The translations under genes were made by a program, and so were the position numbers. Under the pieces are notes generated by a model that saw only the letters and a program-made list of their open reading frames with translations, was not told the DNA's origin and made no database searches. This document shows, in pieces, positions 18,449 through 31,192 of a DNA stretch of 64,000 bases (its first letter is position 1; each line of letters opens with the position of its first letter). This DNA is from Corylus avellana (Eukaryota; Streptophyta; Magnoliopsida; Fagales; Betulaceae), in NCBI RefSeq assembly GCF_901000735.1, contig NC_081548.1, forward strand, positions 13,588,354-13,652,353, in the 5' to 3' direction.

Positions 18449-18743
18449 GGCACTTGGGCTCTTGCGACGTGCTGGTGGACATGAGTGCGCTCGAGCGCGA
18501 CCCATCTGAGATCAAGAGAACATGCTCTCGAGCGTGGGATGATGCGCTCGATCCTACTTCGATGGCACTTTTTCTAGCTTTCTTCCAAACTGTGTATTTT
18601 CCACTTTAAATGCCTAGTTTTCCTTCAACAGCCTAAAAACACTAAAAACGTAAAACTAACAGAAAACATTAGATTACGATACAGCTAAAGGATTAACTAA
18701 TGTAAATTAAGAAGTCCAAATGTGCAATATTTGACACACATCA
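18449..18743 (-). repeat. Fragment of an older Athila-like LTR that hosts the large element
   Basis: Read on the minus strand, it begins TGATGTGTGTCAAATATTGC and matches the start of the family-2 LTRs at 59231 (plus) and 53685-55018 (minus). The large Athila inserted in this LTR, whose other part lies beyond the left edge. Words such as GCGCTCGAGCGCG are present. Confidence 0.75.
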
Positions 18744-19758
18744 CCTACCAACCCAGGCGGGATGTTAAAGTTTTAATTTTCCGTTGTTTGAACGGAGGCA
18801 TTTCAATTTGTTGATGGCTACCTGACTCCATTTTAACTAGTTGCATAAAGGAGTACCGTTTTATGAACATGGGGTATACCCTTACCAACCTGAGCAGGAT
18901 GTTGGCTCAGCACCGTTGCGTGGTTTCATGTATGCGGAGTTACCTTTGATACATTGGTGTGCCTTCTTTCTTTTGATGATAGCGAGCGAGAGATAGATAG
19001 AGAGAGAGAGAGAGATTGTGGGACCATTGAGTGGTCTGCTTGGAGTTATTCTTGGGATAGGGTCCCCGAGTTACCAGGGACTCTCCAATGCTTATGTTAG
19101 TTTGATTTTACAAGGGGTTGGTAGTATGGTAGCCAATTTTTAAAGAAGCAACGTTAGTAATTACATTTGAGAAAGCGTATAATAGGATGTTGGGGAGAAG
19201 TAGGGATCGAAAATTTGAAGAAAAACAAAATAGAACATGTTGATAAGGCCGCTGAATTTGGTAGGTGTCCGCTGGACTTAGTAGTTGTCCAATGACCTTA
19301 GCGATCCATTGGACTTACTAGTTGTTCGACGATCTTCCCCGATAAGAACAGAGCTTACAGTTGTGGTTGAAGACGCCAGATAAACAAATAGTGGTTCACT
19401 TGGTTCTGCTCTACTGAGGGGTGAGGTATGCTGTGGAGCGATTTTTTCCTCTGTGGGTCTGTACGTCCCTCCTGGACCACCGGCTGTCCTTCCTTCTTTC
19501 GGGAGACTTCTATTTTTTTGCTTGTTCTGCAAATGCTTTAATGGTTTCCTTTTATAAGCCTTCAAGAGTTTTGCTGTAGTCAAGCTAACTGTAGTGGTTG
19601 TAGTTGTTAGATATGCAAAATTTTGCCTTCTCCTTCTCCTTTGATGTTACCTCTTTGCTTAGGTTGGTTCCTACAAGGTAGTCCACAACGAAACCAGAGA
19701 TTTTTCAACGTTCAAGTCAGCTGTTGATGAGGTTGCTGGACTTGACGGGTATCCAATA
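18744..19758. other. Non-coding stretch, unassigned
   Basis: No supported gene. It holds a (GA)n microsatellite (about 18988-19015) and degraded sequence. A 101-residue open frame on the minus strand (19583-19278) resembles nothing recognised and is probably chance. Confidence 0.5.
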
Positions 19759-20182
19759 GGTAACACCCCTGCTCCAAGTGGTATGATATTGTCCGTTTTG
19801 AGCCAAGCCCGCACGGTTTTATTATTGAGTTTACCCCTAAAAGGCCTCATACCATTTAGAGAGAGTATATTCCATATAAACACATCATATTTTCCATGCC
19901 CAGGCAATGTGGGACGTCACAATCACTCAATCTTAGGACTCAGCGTCCTCGCTGATGAACCTCATGGGGCTTGTGCACTCTCCCCCCATCTCAGGCTGGG
20001 CTATGGCTCTAATACCATATGTAACACCCTTGCTCCAAGTGGTATGATATTGGCCACTTTGGGCCAAGCCCACACGGTTTTATTATTGGGTTTACTTCTA
20101 AAAGGCTTCATACCATTTAGAGAAAGTATATTCCATATAAACACATCATATTTTCCATGCCCAAGCAATGTAGGATGTCACA
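19759..20182 (-). mobile_element. TRIM element (424 bp) with 163-bp LTRs
   Basis: Two direct repeats of equal length, 19759-19921 and 20020-20182, start (T/G)GTAACACCC and end GTCACA. Between them lie 98 bp that, on the minus strand, begin next to the right LTR with TGGTATTAGAGCC, an initiator-Met-tRNA PBS. Short LTRs, a PBS and almost no internal sequence define a terminal-repeat retrotransposon in miniature. It needs the proteins of an autonomous element. No clean target duplication is seen. Confidence 0.8.
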
Positions 20183-20895
20183 CGACAGACTTTGCAGAGT
20201 TTGGAATGAGAGGTTCATGCCTTTGTAGGTAGTATTGGACCCCCGGGAAGTGGGTTAGCCAAAGTTTTTCAGTGGTGAGAGCAAATACTAGATGAAGCTC
20301 GTTGGTACTTCCAAAGGTCCCCTTAGCACTTTGAGGTGGTCTTCAAAATTTGGAATTGTCCTTTGAGAATTGTACATACCGATGAAAACTCGGACGTATT
20401 TTGAAAGTAGAACCAAGTGGTCCTGTCCAGCCTTGGTGTACTCGAATTATAGAATGAGAAGTTTCTTACTATCTTGGCATCTCATATCTTATGTGTACTG
20501 CAATCTAAGAGACTTGGAAAGTTTCTTACTTCCAAAGCATTAATAGGATCATAAAATATAATAAATTATTAGAGATATTGCTAAAAGATTTTCTCAATAA
20601 GCCATATAAAATATTAATAAATATGATAAACTAAACTTGGGTTGTCATTATCATGTCTTGGAGAGTCTTCATTCACATGACCACATTTTGTTTTTATTTC
20701 ACAAACAAGCACTATGGACCCAATTTCTGGTGTGGCAGTCTCGACCTTTCCCTTTTTATTGATTTGCAATAATTTGGCAAAAGAGAGCATGTGCACCCAA
20801 GTAATCTCAATGATATTTCTCTATTTGTGAGATGAGAAGCAAGAAAATTAATACCAATGATATTGCACTTACACTATTATAGTAGGCACATATGT
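20183..20895. other. Non-coding stretch, unassigned
   Basis: No gene or repeat is recognised; AT-rich towards the right. Confidence 0.5.
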
Positions 20896-21760
20896 TAATT
20901 AGAAGGGGAAAATACACTTTACCCTCCTGAACTATCCACCCATTTGCACTTTTAACCCCAATGTTTAAAAAGTGATACTTTACCCCCCCAAAGTATTTGA
21001 CATTGACACTTGATCCCCATGAAGTACACTTTATCCCCCTGGATTATTTTGAGTTAACACTTCAAACCCTGAAGTAACTAAGTTTTCAGGAGGTAAAGTG
21101 TCAACTTATGGGGGTAAACTGTCAATTTAAAATACTTAAGGGGGTAAAGTGTACTTTATGGAGGTCAAGTGTCAATGTTAGATACTTTGGAGGGGGGGGG
21201 GGGGAGATAAAGTGTCACTTTTTAAACATTAGGGTTAAAAGTGGGGATAATTACCTTTTCCCCCATCAACTACAACACATTGTCGCTTTGCCCTCAGGAA
21301 TTGACAACCCTACTGCTCAACCCTATCAAATTACTATTTTGTGCCCAAAACCTCATTTCCATCAGTCAAAGGTGTTAACTTAGACGGTCAACCCGTCACA
21401 TGCACCCCATATGCCATCTTAAAATTTTTTATCCTACATTTTTCCCCCATCAACTACAACGCATTGTTACTTTGCCCCCATCAACTGACAACCCTATTGT
21501 GAGCAAAAGTGTGATAGAAATTTCAAGATGGCATGTGGGATGCATGTGTCAGGTTGACCGTCTGAGTTAATGCCTTTGACTAGAGGAAGGGGGGTTTTGA
21601 GCACAAAATGGTAGTTTGATAGGGTCGGGCAATAGGGTTGAGAGTTCATGAGGACAAAGTGACAATGAGTTGTAGTTGATGAGGGAAAAAGGTAATTACC
21701 CTTTAAAGGTGCAAATTGGTGGATAGTTCATGGGGGTAAAGTGTATTTTCACTAATTAGA
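20896..21760. mobile_element. MITE with 8-bp target duplication, containing a second nested MITE
   Basis: The outer element (20904-21752) has inverted ends GAAAATACACTTTACCC / GGGTAAAGTGTATTTTC and long self-complementary arms. TAATTAGA flanks it at 20896-20903 and 21753-21760; an 8-bp duplication is typical of hAT-type elements. A related, unnested copy lies at about 52127-52500. Inside the right arm a second palindromic element (about 21245-21706) has ends TAATTACCTTTT(T)CCC(C)...CATCAACTACAAC and their inverse. A G-run (21191-21204) lies in the outer element. There is no coding capacity. Confidence 0.8.
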
Positions 21761-22194
21761 AATAAAACATCGATCTCCTTTATTTTTGTTTTGACTTCCG
21801 TCAAACATATATGAAGGAATAGAACTTTCAACTTCCATTTACACCATAAATGTATTTATTGGGTAAATTGTGCTCTTCCGGCTCATTACACCTTGTTTGC
21901 TTTTGTAATCAAAGACTTAGAGATTGAAACTTAGTTTTGTAGACATGACTAGTCAAGGCTTTATAAAAAATGAAAGCCTTGTGGAATATGTATTTTCCAA
22001 AGATTTTTAATCATTCTTAAAATTGCAAGGAAACCAATCAGTAATAATAAAAATATTGGTATTTATGCTCCAATTTGTTTTGGAGTGAAGTGCTTGTGAA
22101 AAGGCAGAAAACTTATTGAGCTGTTAAACAGCTAAAGACACAGTTTTATATCAGATCTTATGTTCGAGTATTTTGTTATTATTATTCTTGTATA
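21761..22194. other. AT-rich non-coding stretch
   Basis: Nothing recognised; no supported open frame. Confidence 0.5.
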
Positions 22195-22223
22195 TGCACA
22201 GTGTCGTAGACGACAGCTTGATG

Positions 22224-23619
22224 GTTGCTGTTAAGTGCCAAAATATTCATATTTTAGCCCTTAACTTATATGTATTAGCTCCTTAGTTTTGATAGTTTAT
22301 GTTATTTTAGTTATTTTATGTGTTTTCTATGTTTTTGTAGGCTTTTGGGAAAAAAAAAAAAAAAAAAGAGGAAGCAAATCTGGAAGTATTGGGCTTTAAA
22401 GAGTAAATTTGGGAAAAGATGGAGGCTCTGGTAGTGCAATCGATCGCAGGGGACGTGCGATCGAGCGCACTACAAGCAAAAGGACCAGACAAGTGCAGCC
22501 TTGCGCTCATGCACACACAAGGAGACTCGATCACAGACATGCGATTGAGCGCACACAGGTTGCGATCAATCGCACCCGTGCGCTGGAGAATAGTCAGCTG
22601 CGGCCAAATTTCCTTTTCCTTCCATAATAGGGTATTCCAAGTCCCACTTGTAATAGGACTAAACCCTACGAATTTTTTAGGTTTACTAGGGGTTCTAGGA
22701 TTTCTAGAGGCCTATAAATAGACCTCTTAGCTTCTAGGAAAGGAGGGAGAAAGAGGTACAAGCTCTGGAAAGGAACTGAAGGCAAGATCAAGAGGAGTTT
22801 GGGTTTTTCTTCTCTTCCACATTTTATTTTCTTATGTAGTTTATATTTTAATTGGGGTTAGATTGAAGCCCTAGTCATGTCTATTTAGGATTTCAATATT
22901 GACGTATTTGCTACAATTATATTTTGGTGTATTTAACTTGATTAATTCCTATTTTCTTGAATTTTTTATATGTGTTTGCCTGATCAATATAGGCATGTGG
23001 TATGAATTAGTTAATTAAATTAATTTGGATGATCGAGTCCTGGGTTTAATAGAGTAACAAAAGAAATCCACACCGGGTTCTTGGGTTAATCAACATGGAA
23101 AACCGGGAGTATACACCCATGCCCTAGGTTCTGTGTGTTTGTTGATTTCCATAGATTCATGCTTTCTTAAAGAACAACTTAGTATACACCCATGTTAAAT
23201 CCTTTAAGAAAGAAAATAATTAGAGTATACACCCATGCCTAATTCGTTGCTTAGGAAAATCTATAGCTTAAGGAGTATACACACATGCCCTTCGGTTGGC
23301 AAACATTAATTATACCGCTATGATTGGCACATTGGCATATTGTTATCTTAATTAGTTTGATTAGTGGTGGATATCAAAACCCTAATCCTTTTTAGTTTTA
23401 GTTTATCTTTTATTTTATTTCTTTATTTTAATTCAATCGTAACAATTGAATTTTATCTATTAATTAAATAGGAAATCACTTCTAAATATAATTTACCAAT
23501 CTTCGTGGGAATGATCTCGTATTTGCTTGCTATACTATCGTTTGATCTTGTGCACTTGTGAGTAAAACGTACCAATTATTTGCCTATTAATTTAGGTGGG
23601 TATTTGGCACAACAGTTGC
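22224..23619 (+). repeat. Solo LTR (family 1) with GTTGC target duplications
   Basis: The 1386-bp LTR 22229-23614 begins TGTTAAGTGCC and ends TTTGGCACAACA, as in the large Athila. GTTGC at 22224-22228 and 23615-23619 is the target duplication. It interrupts the left arm of the large inverted repeat. The spaced GTATACACCCATG words and the GCGATCGAGCGCA cluster are retained. Confidence 0.92.
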
Positions 23620-23761
23620 CAAACGTAACTGTATTGACTGTTATTGCCCGTGTCACAATACAGAAGTAGGAGGTACTCCAAACAAGAGACTCTCATTTGA
23701 CAAGTCTCACGCACACATCTTGCCCAACCACTCAATTGCGATCCACGATTACGGCTCCTAA

Positions 23762-25126
23762 GACGCGCCAAAAACTTGTTGTGCAAATTTTAATATACTC
23801 GCAAGTGCATGAATCGTTTGCAATATAATGTTTTGCAAGTGTGAGGTCGAACCCACAAGGAATTATGTTTTTGAAAAAGCAATTTATATCTAAACTAATT
23901 AAAATAAACTAAGAAATAAAATACTAAGGTTTGAGAATATACACTCACCGAATCATAACAACATACTTCCATGTTTATCAATATTAATATGAAGTTTTTA
24001 CAATTAAAATCTTAGATATGTTTTACTATGCTTGAAACAATTAATCAAAATCATCCCATGTATCCATTCATTGCACAAATTATAAGAGGAATCCAATATC
24101 AATTAAATCATCGCATGTATCCGTAAATCACAAAAGATATCCAATCTTAATTAAAACACCAAATGTATCCGTAGAATAAATCACAAAGGATATCTAATTA
24201 TTTAGGCAAATAATATCAAGCAATCAATTATGTGAAATTATCTTAAATCATCAAGTGTATCATTAAATCACAAAAGATATCAAAGAATCACTTCACACAT
24301 TGAAAAGAAGTAAAACAATTGAAATTTTAAACCCTATAAAATCAGATAAATAAAGACTTACATGAAAGTATTGATGTTCTTCATCGGTGAGGCTTCATCC
24401 TCAACCTTAGTTGGGAATTAGCTCAACATAAAAATAAAACCTAAACTAAAGAAAAACTAAATTAAAAGAAAAGCTATAGATTACATTCTGTCTCCAAAAT
24501 TGTATCCCAAAACTCATCTATATTTTCTTGAATGCAAAGAAGTCTATTGATAGGCTTAGGAAAGTCCTAGAAGCCCTATTAAACCTAGATAATTCGGAGG
24601 TCTGTCTCTTAGTCAAAATAGAAGTCTGAAATCGGAATAGAATTCGTCCAAATTTGTGTTCTTTTATTACAAGGAAATTTTGGCATAGTAATCATCCGAA
24701 TTAGGAAAATCCTATTTCACAATAAACTGTAGTATTTTGAGTTAGCTTTCCAACTCCGCTTGAATCACTTCAATCCGATATTTGAATAGAAAGTTATAGT
24801 TAAAATACTGAGACATGTGCAGAACCTGAATTTGAATCCAATCCGAAATTTTATCAAATCTGAAATTTAATCAAATCTGATCTTTAATCCAATTTAACCT
24901 TTTCTTGGATTTGGTTAAACTTAACCACATCATCTAGGTCTTCTCAAAGTATGCTTTCTTCCAAAATTTTCATTTTTTTTTTTCCCTTTAAAGCTGTAGT
25001 TTTTCTTCAATGACTTACAAAATACTAAAAACACAAAACTAACACAAAACATTAAATAACGACACATCTAAAGGATTAAGTAATGTAAATAAAGGGCTCC
25101 AAATATGCAATATTTGACACTTATCA
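23762..25126 (-). repeat. Athila LTR (family 2) with PBS remnant, minus strand
   Basis: On the minus strand the LTR (25126-23777) begins TGATAAGTGTCAAATATTGC and ends TTTGCACAACA, directly followed by AGTTTTTGGCGCG, the start of a PBS. So this is a 5' LTR plus some 15 bases of leader, truncated. Comparison with the right arm shows that about a dozen bases of host repeat were lost at the junction, and no target duplication is seen. It was probably left by an illegitimate deletion. Confidence 0.8.
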
Positions 25127-26009
25127 GTTAGGTCATCTAACCAACGAGTTCAAGTTAGAAATTTCTTGGCCTTTTTTAGCTTTTCTTGATGTAACTTATT
25201 CTTGTTGTTGTTAATTGAAGGCATATTGCAACCGAAGTTCGGCAAGACATCCGCTCAAAGCTGGAAAAACTTAGAAGATGCCTGAAAAACAAGAAATTAC
25301 CAATGAAATTTAAAAAAGCCTGAAAGACTACAACAAAAAATCCTCAGTTTTTACCCATCTCATTTGCATTTTCAACGTTTTTCCTAATTTGGCTGGGGAG
25401 AGTGCACACTGCTTTAGGCTGGAACCAAAAGAGAACTCGTTATTTCCTCTTATTTTTTTGGTTTGAGGACCGTTGAGATGCTTTCTTTCTTTTTTTTGTA
25501 TTGTATACGGAATATGATTTTTTAACAAGATTGCAGAGTATGAGAAGAAGTTTTTTAGGATTAAAAAACAGATGACTTTGGAAGAAAAAAAAATTGCAGC
25601 AGAAAATGCTTTCTTCAACATTTTTTCTGATTTGACCGGACGAGATGCAGATTACTCTATTCGGTGCTAGAACTGGAAGTCAGAGCTAATTAATTAAAGC
25701 ATCTCATATGCATCTCCACGCCTTTCTTGATTTGACTAGGAGGAGAATACCGAGACAAGGGTTTCCAACCCACCGTTGCAATGCACTGTGGATCCATCAT
25801 AATTACCCTACAATACACCATACATGTGAAAACTACACCATATATAGAAATTACCATAGGTAGTCCTCACAAGTCGTAAATCCGCCCTGAATAAGTGAAG
25901 AAAGGGTGTGGCACGCGTGTATGCAACAATCTAGCTTCAAAGGAAATTTCCATACAACCCTTACTTCGCTTCAAGTGAGAATTACGAAATTGCCATTAGG
26001 CTCTCAGAA

Positions 26010-29000
26010 AACACTGCCTTCCTTCCATTGGTTTTAGTTTTTGTTTCCTTAGTGCTTCAACAATTTTTTCTCTCAGTAATTTTGTAATTCTCACTTGAAG
26101 GGAAGAGAGGGCTATATGGTAATTTTCTTTGAAGCCGACTTGTTGCATACACATGAGCCACGCCCTTTCTTCAGTTGTTCAAGGCATATTTACAACTTTT
26201 GAGGGCTAGCTTTGGTAATTTCTCGGTATGGTGTAGTTTGCACATGGATGGTGTAGTCTGCACATTATAGGGTAATTACGATGGATCAACAATGTATTGC
26301 AACGGTGGGTTGGCAACCCTTGTTTCGGTATTCTCCTCCTAGTCAAATCAAGAAAGGTGTGGAGATGCATATGAGATACTTTAATTAATTAGCTCCGACT
26401 TCCGGTTCCAGCACCGAATAGAGTAATGTGCGTCTTGTTTGGTTAAGTGAGAAAAAAAAAATTCAAAGAAAGCATTTTCTGCTGCAATTTTTTTTCTTCC
26501 AAAGTCATCTATTTTCTAATGCTCATAAAAGTCTTTTCATACTCTGTAATCTTGTCAAAAAATCATATTCCGTAAGCATCTCAGCGGTCCTCAAACCAAA
26601 CAAAAAAAAAAAGAAGAGAAAATAATGAGTTCTCTTTTGGTTTCAACCTAAAGCAGTGTGCACTCTCCCTAGCCAAATCAGGAAAAATGTTGAAGATGCA
26701 ATTGAGATGGGTAAAAATGGAGAATTTTTTGTTGTAGTCTTTCAAGCTTTTTTAATCTGCATCGTTGATTTCTTGTTTTTTAGGCGTCTTCTAAGTTTTT
26801 CCCACTTTGAGTGGATGTCTTGTCGAACTTCGGGTGCAATATGCCTTCAATTAACAACAACAAAAATAAGTTACATCAAGGAAGCAAAAAAAGGCCAAGA
26901 AATTTCTAACATGAACTTGTTAGTTAGATGACCTAACCTTCCAAGATAGCGTCTTAAGAGCCGTAATCGTGGGTCGCGATTGAGTGGTTGGGCAAGGTGT
27001 GTGCGTGAGACTTGTCAAACGAGAGTCTCTTGTTTAGAGTACCTCCTGCTTCTTGTGACACAGGCAAGAATAGTCAATATGGTTGCGTTTGGCAACTAAT
27101 AAGCTGCCCTCCACGACACTGTGCATTTACAATGCAACTTCATGTACGACTAAAGTTGCCTCTGCGCCTCTTGTACTTGACCATGACTAAAGTAGCCTAA
27201 CTTCTGGAGAGGTGTGTTGTGCCAAATACTACCTAAATTAATAGATAATAATTGCTATATTTTAACTCGCAAGTGCACAAGATCAAAACAGTAGTATAGT
27301 GCAGACTCACGGAGATTATTGATTTCGCTTAGAATTAATTAAAATATCTACTTTGTCATGAAATTGATATTGATATATTGAAAGGAAATAAAGATAAATA
27401 AAAGGTAGGGCTTTGATATCCATCACTAATTATGATCAAATAATATAACAATATGACAATACTTTAATCATATTATGAATATCTAATGTTTGCCAACCTA
27501 AGGGTATGTGTGTCTACTCTTTAAGCTATTGATCTCCCAAGCAACGAATTAGGCATGGGTATCTACTCTAATTCTTTTCTTTCTTAAAGGATTTAGTATG
27601 GATGTCTACTAAGTTGTTCTTTAAGAAAGCATAAATCTTTGGAAATCAACAAACACATGAGGCCTAGGGCATGAGTGTCTACTCTTGATTCCCCATGTTG
27701 ATTAACTCAAGAACCTGTGGTGAGGTTCTTTTGTTACGCTATTAAGCCCACGACTTGATCATCCAAATTGACTTTTTAATCCACACCACATGCATATAAT
27801 GGGCAATCACACACATATGAGGAATTCAATAAAATAGGAATTAATCAAGTTAAGCATCACAATATAATTATTACAAATGCGCCAATATTGAAATATTAAA
27901 TAAATATAATTAGGGCTTCAATCTAGCCCTACTAAAGGCTTAGTTACACATAATTAAAATAAAACTAAAAAGAAAAGGGAAAGAAAGAACCAAAAACGAC
28001 TCATTGCAGTAGCCTCCAATTCCTCTCCCCAAGAGTTGTGTCTAAAGATCGTCTCTGGAATTGTGAGGCTTAGGAATACTCTAGAAATCCTAGAAACCCT
28101 AGTAAACTCATAGGGTTTAGTCCTAGTGCAACTAGAACTAGAAAAACCCTAATATGGAAAGCAAAAGAAGTCTAGCCATAGCTTATGAAATTCTCTAGCG
28201 CACGGGTGAGATTAATCGCAGCCCGTGTGCGCTCGATCGTACGTCTGAGATCGAGTCTCCTCGTGTGTGCATGAGCGAACGCCTTGCTTGCTCATCTGAA
28301 CCTCTCTGGAAGTGCGCTCTACCAGAATGCTTTTGCTTGACTCAAATCTTCTAACTTGTTCCCAATTTTGTCCTTTAAGCCTGATACTTCCATAAATGCT
28401 TTCTTTCTTCCAAAAACCTATAAAACAAAGAAAATACAAAAAGGAAATAAAATAGCATAAACTACCAAAACTAAGAAATTAACAAATATAAGTTAAGGGC
28501 TAAAATATGAATATTTAAGCACTTGATAAGGTGACTCTTTGCAAAGGCTGGAGTATTTGAAGTTGTAGCTTCTAGGTGAAATGACTTGCAATGGCAGAAA
28601 TTTAACCAATTTTGAAAATTTTGACAACTTAAATTACACTTATACCCTGCGCATTGAATACACAAAATCAGACAATAACGCTTCTTTCTTTCAACTCGTT
28701 TGTTTCCTCAGAAAACTCTTCATTCCTTCAACTGGTTTTAGTTTTTGTTTTCTTAGTGCTTCAGCAGTTTTTTCTCTCTAAGAGCCCTGTGGTAATTTCG
28801 TAATTTTCACTTAAAGGGAAGTGAGGGCTGTATGGTAATTTCCTTTGAAGCTGGCTTGTTGCATACATGCGAGCCACATCCTTTCTTCAGTTGTTCAAGG
28901 CAAATTTATGACTTTTGAGGTCTACTTATGGTAATTTTTAGGTATGGTGTAGTCTACACATTGTAGTCTGTAATGATGGGTTGGCAACCCTTGTTTCAGT

Positions 29001-30885
29001 ACTCTCTTCCTAGTCAAATCAAGAAAGGCATGGAGATACATATGAGATACTTCAATTAATTAGCTCTGAGTTCCGGTTCTAGCACCGAATAACGTAATGT
29101 ACCTCTCCTCCGATCAAATCAGAAATAAAAAAAAAAAATGTTAAAGATAGCATTTTATGCTGCAATTTTTTTTTTCCAAAGTCATATGTTTTCCAATTCT
29201 CAGAAACGTCTTCTCATACTCTACAATCTTGTCAAAAAATCATATTCCGTATACAATACAAAAAAGAAATAAAGCATCTCAACGGTCCTCAAACCAAAAA
29301 AAGAAGAGAAAATAATGAGTTGTCTTTTGGTTTCAGCCTAAAGCAGTGTGTACTCTCCCCAGCCAAATCAGGAAAAATGTTGAAGATGCAAATGGGATGG
29401 GTAAAAATGGAGGATTTTTTGTTGTAGTCTTTTCAGGCTTTTTTTAACTGCATTGATGATTTCTAGATTTTCAGGCGTCTTTTAAGTTTTTCCCGCTTTG
29501 AGTGGATGGCTTGCCGAACTTCAGGTGCAACATGCCTTATATTAACAACAACAAGAATAAGTTACATCAAGGAAGCAAAAAAAGGCCAAGAAATTTCTAA
29601 CATGAACTCGTTGGTTAAATGACCCAACCTTCCAAGATCATGTCTTAGGAGCCGTAGTCATGGATCACGATTCAGTGGCTGGGTGAGAAGTGTGCGTGAG
29701 ACTTATCAAACGAAAGTCTCTTGTTTAGAGTACCTCCTACTTCTTTATTGTGACACGGGCAAGAACAATCAATATGGTTGCGTTTGGCAACCAACAAGTT
29801 GCCCTCCACGACACTGCGGCTTCATGTATGACTAAAGTAGCATCTGTGCCTCTTGTAATTGACCACGGCTAAAGTTGCCTAGCTTCTGGAGATGCGACCC
29901 TCAACAAAGGTTGGAGTATTTGACATTGTAGCTTCCTGGTGAAACGACTCGCAACTACAGAAATTTGACCCATTTTGAAAATTTTGACAGCTTAAATTAC
30001 ATTTATACCTTGCATCGAATACACAAAATTAGACAATAACGCTTCTTTCTCTCAACTCGTTTGTTTCCTCAGAAAACGCTTCCTTCCTTCCACTGGTTTT
30101 AGTTTTTGTTTCCTTAGTGCTTTAGCAGCTTTTTCTCTCTAAGAGCCCAGTGGCAATTTCGTAATTCTAACTTAAGGGGAAGTGAGGGCTGTATGGTAAT
30201 TTCCTTTGATGCTGGCTTGTTGCATAAACGCGAGCCATGACCTTTCTTCAGTTGTTCAAGGCAGATTTACGACTTTTGTAGACTAGCTTTGGTAATTTCT
30301 CGATATGGTGTTGTCTGCACATTATAGGGTAATTATGATGGATCCACACTGCATTGCAACGATGGATTGGCAACCCTTGTTTCGGTATTCTCCTCCTAGT
30401 CAAATCAAGAAAGGCGTGGAGATGCATATGAGATACTTTAATTAATTAGCTCTGACTTCCAGTTCTAGCACCGAATAGAGTAATGTGCCTCTCATCCGGT
30501 CAAATCAAAAAAAAAAAAAATGTTGAAGAAAACATTTTCTGCTGCAGTTGTTTTTTTCCAAAGTCATCTATTTTCTAATGCTTAGAAACGTCTTCTCATA
30601 CTTTGCAATCTTGTCAAAAATCATATTCCGTATACAATACAAAAAAGAAAGAAAGAAAGCATCTCAATGGTCCTCAAACCAAAAAAATAAGAGAAAATAA
30701 TGAGTTGTCTTTTTGTTCCAGCCTAAAGCAGTGTGCACTCTTCCCAGCCAAATTAGGAAAAACGTTGAAGGTGCAAATGAGATGGGTAAAAATGAAGTAT
30801 TTTTTGTTGTAGCTTTTCGTGCTTTTTTTAACTGCATCCATAATTTCTAGTTTTTCACGTGTCTTTTACGTTTTTCCTAGTTTAA
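26010..30885 (+). repeat. Tandem array of a ~1.37-kb unit (three direct copies)
   Basis: Unit A runs from about 26010 to 27209 (partial), unit B from 28529 to about 29892 (full), and unit C from about 29893 to 30885 (truncated). Landmarks recur in order: TTTCCTCAGAAAAC, GTAATTTC(C)TTTGAAGC(T/C)GGCTTGTTGCATA, GGTTGGCAACCCTTGTTTC, TCAAATCAAGAAAGG, AAGCAGTGTG(C/T)ACTC, GTTTGGCAAC and TTCTGGAGA. Without the LTR at 27215-28528, A and B are contiguous. No conserved open frame runs through all copies, so the unit looks non-coding. Confidence 0.82.
27210..28533 (-). repeat. Solo LTR (family 1), minus strand, AGGTG target duplications
   Basis: An LTR from about 27215 (TGTTGTGCCAAATA on the plus strand) to 28528 is flanked by AGGTG at 27210-27214 and 28529-28533. 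It is the reverse complement of the family-1 LTR, with diverged repeats of the GTATACACCCATG word. It lies at the join between tandem units A and B. Confidence 0.88.
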
Positions 30886-31029
30886 GTTAAGAAGGGAATA
30901 TATAATAGGAAGGTGTACGTGGATTTGGAGATAATAGTTATTGTTTTAATAAATAATTTAAATTTTTAATTAAGAAATCAATCGTAAACGATGATGGACC
31001 AATGGCTCACAAATATATATATATTAGAA
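30886..31029. other. AT-rich spacer
   Basis: Short spacer after the truncated unit C; nothing recognised. Confidence 0.4.
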
Positions 31030-31192
31030 GTGTTGCACATCCCAAATTTTTTTTCCAAAAGTTGGTTTCCAAATAATGTGTCACCATCTCATGAAATTTA
31101 TTATTTTGAGAAATGTGTCACCAACTCATGGGATGGTGACACATCATTTGAAAACCAACTTTTGCAACAAAAGTTTGGGATGTTTAGCATAT
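31030..31192. mobile_element. Small MITE (hairpin)
   Basis: CATCCCAAATTTTTTTTCCAAAAGTTGGTTTCCAAATAATGTGTCACCATCTCATG (31038-31094, long arm) is answered by its inverse ending TTTGGGATGT near 31182. TA-rich repeats lie on both sides, fitting insertion at a TA target. No coding capacity. The exact ends are uncertain. Confidence 0.75.

Larger units (their letters stand above)
22195..27128. repeat. Large inverted repeat (head-to-head copies of a ~1.37-kb unit)
   Basis: The outer ends GCACAGTGTCGT (about 22196) and ACGACACTGTGC (about 27114-27125) are inverted partners. So are GTTGCCAAACGTAAC (23615-23629) and GGTTGCGTTTGGCAAC (about 27080-27097), and the arms 25127-26005 and 26070-26940. The turning point is about 26010-26068. 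The left arm is longer because LTRs were inserted at 22229-23614 and 23777-25126. Open frames in the arms recur in mutated form and match no known protein. It may be a foldback transposon, or a tandem repeat with one inverted unit. Confidence 0.8.

Noticed and set aside
25328..25621. 97-residue frame that recurs in mutated form at 30.6 kb
   Set aside because: It lies in the non-coding ~1.37-kb repeat; the copies do not share start, stop or frame, and no family is recognised.
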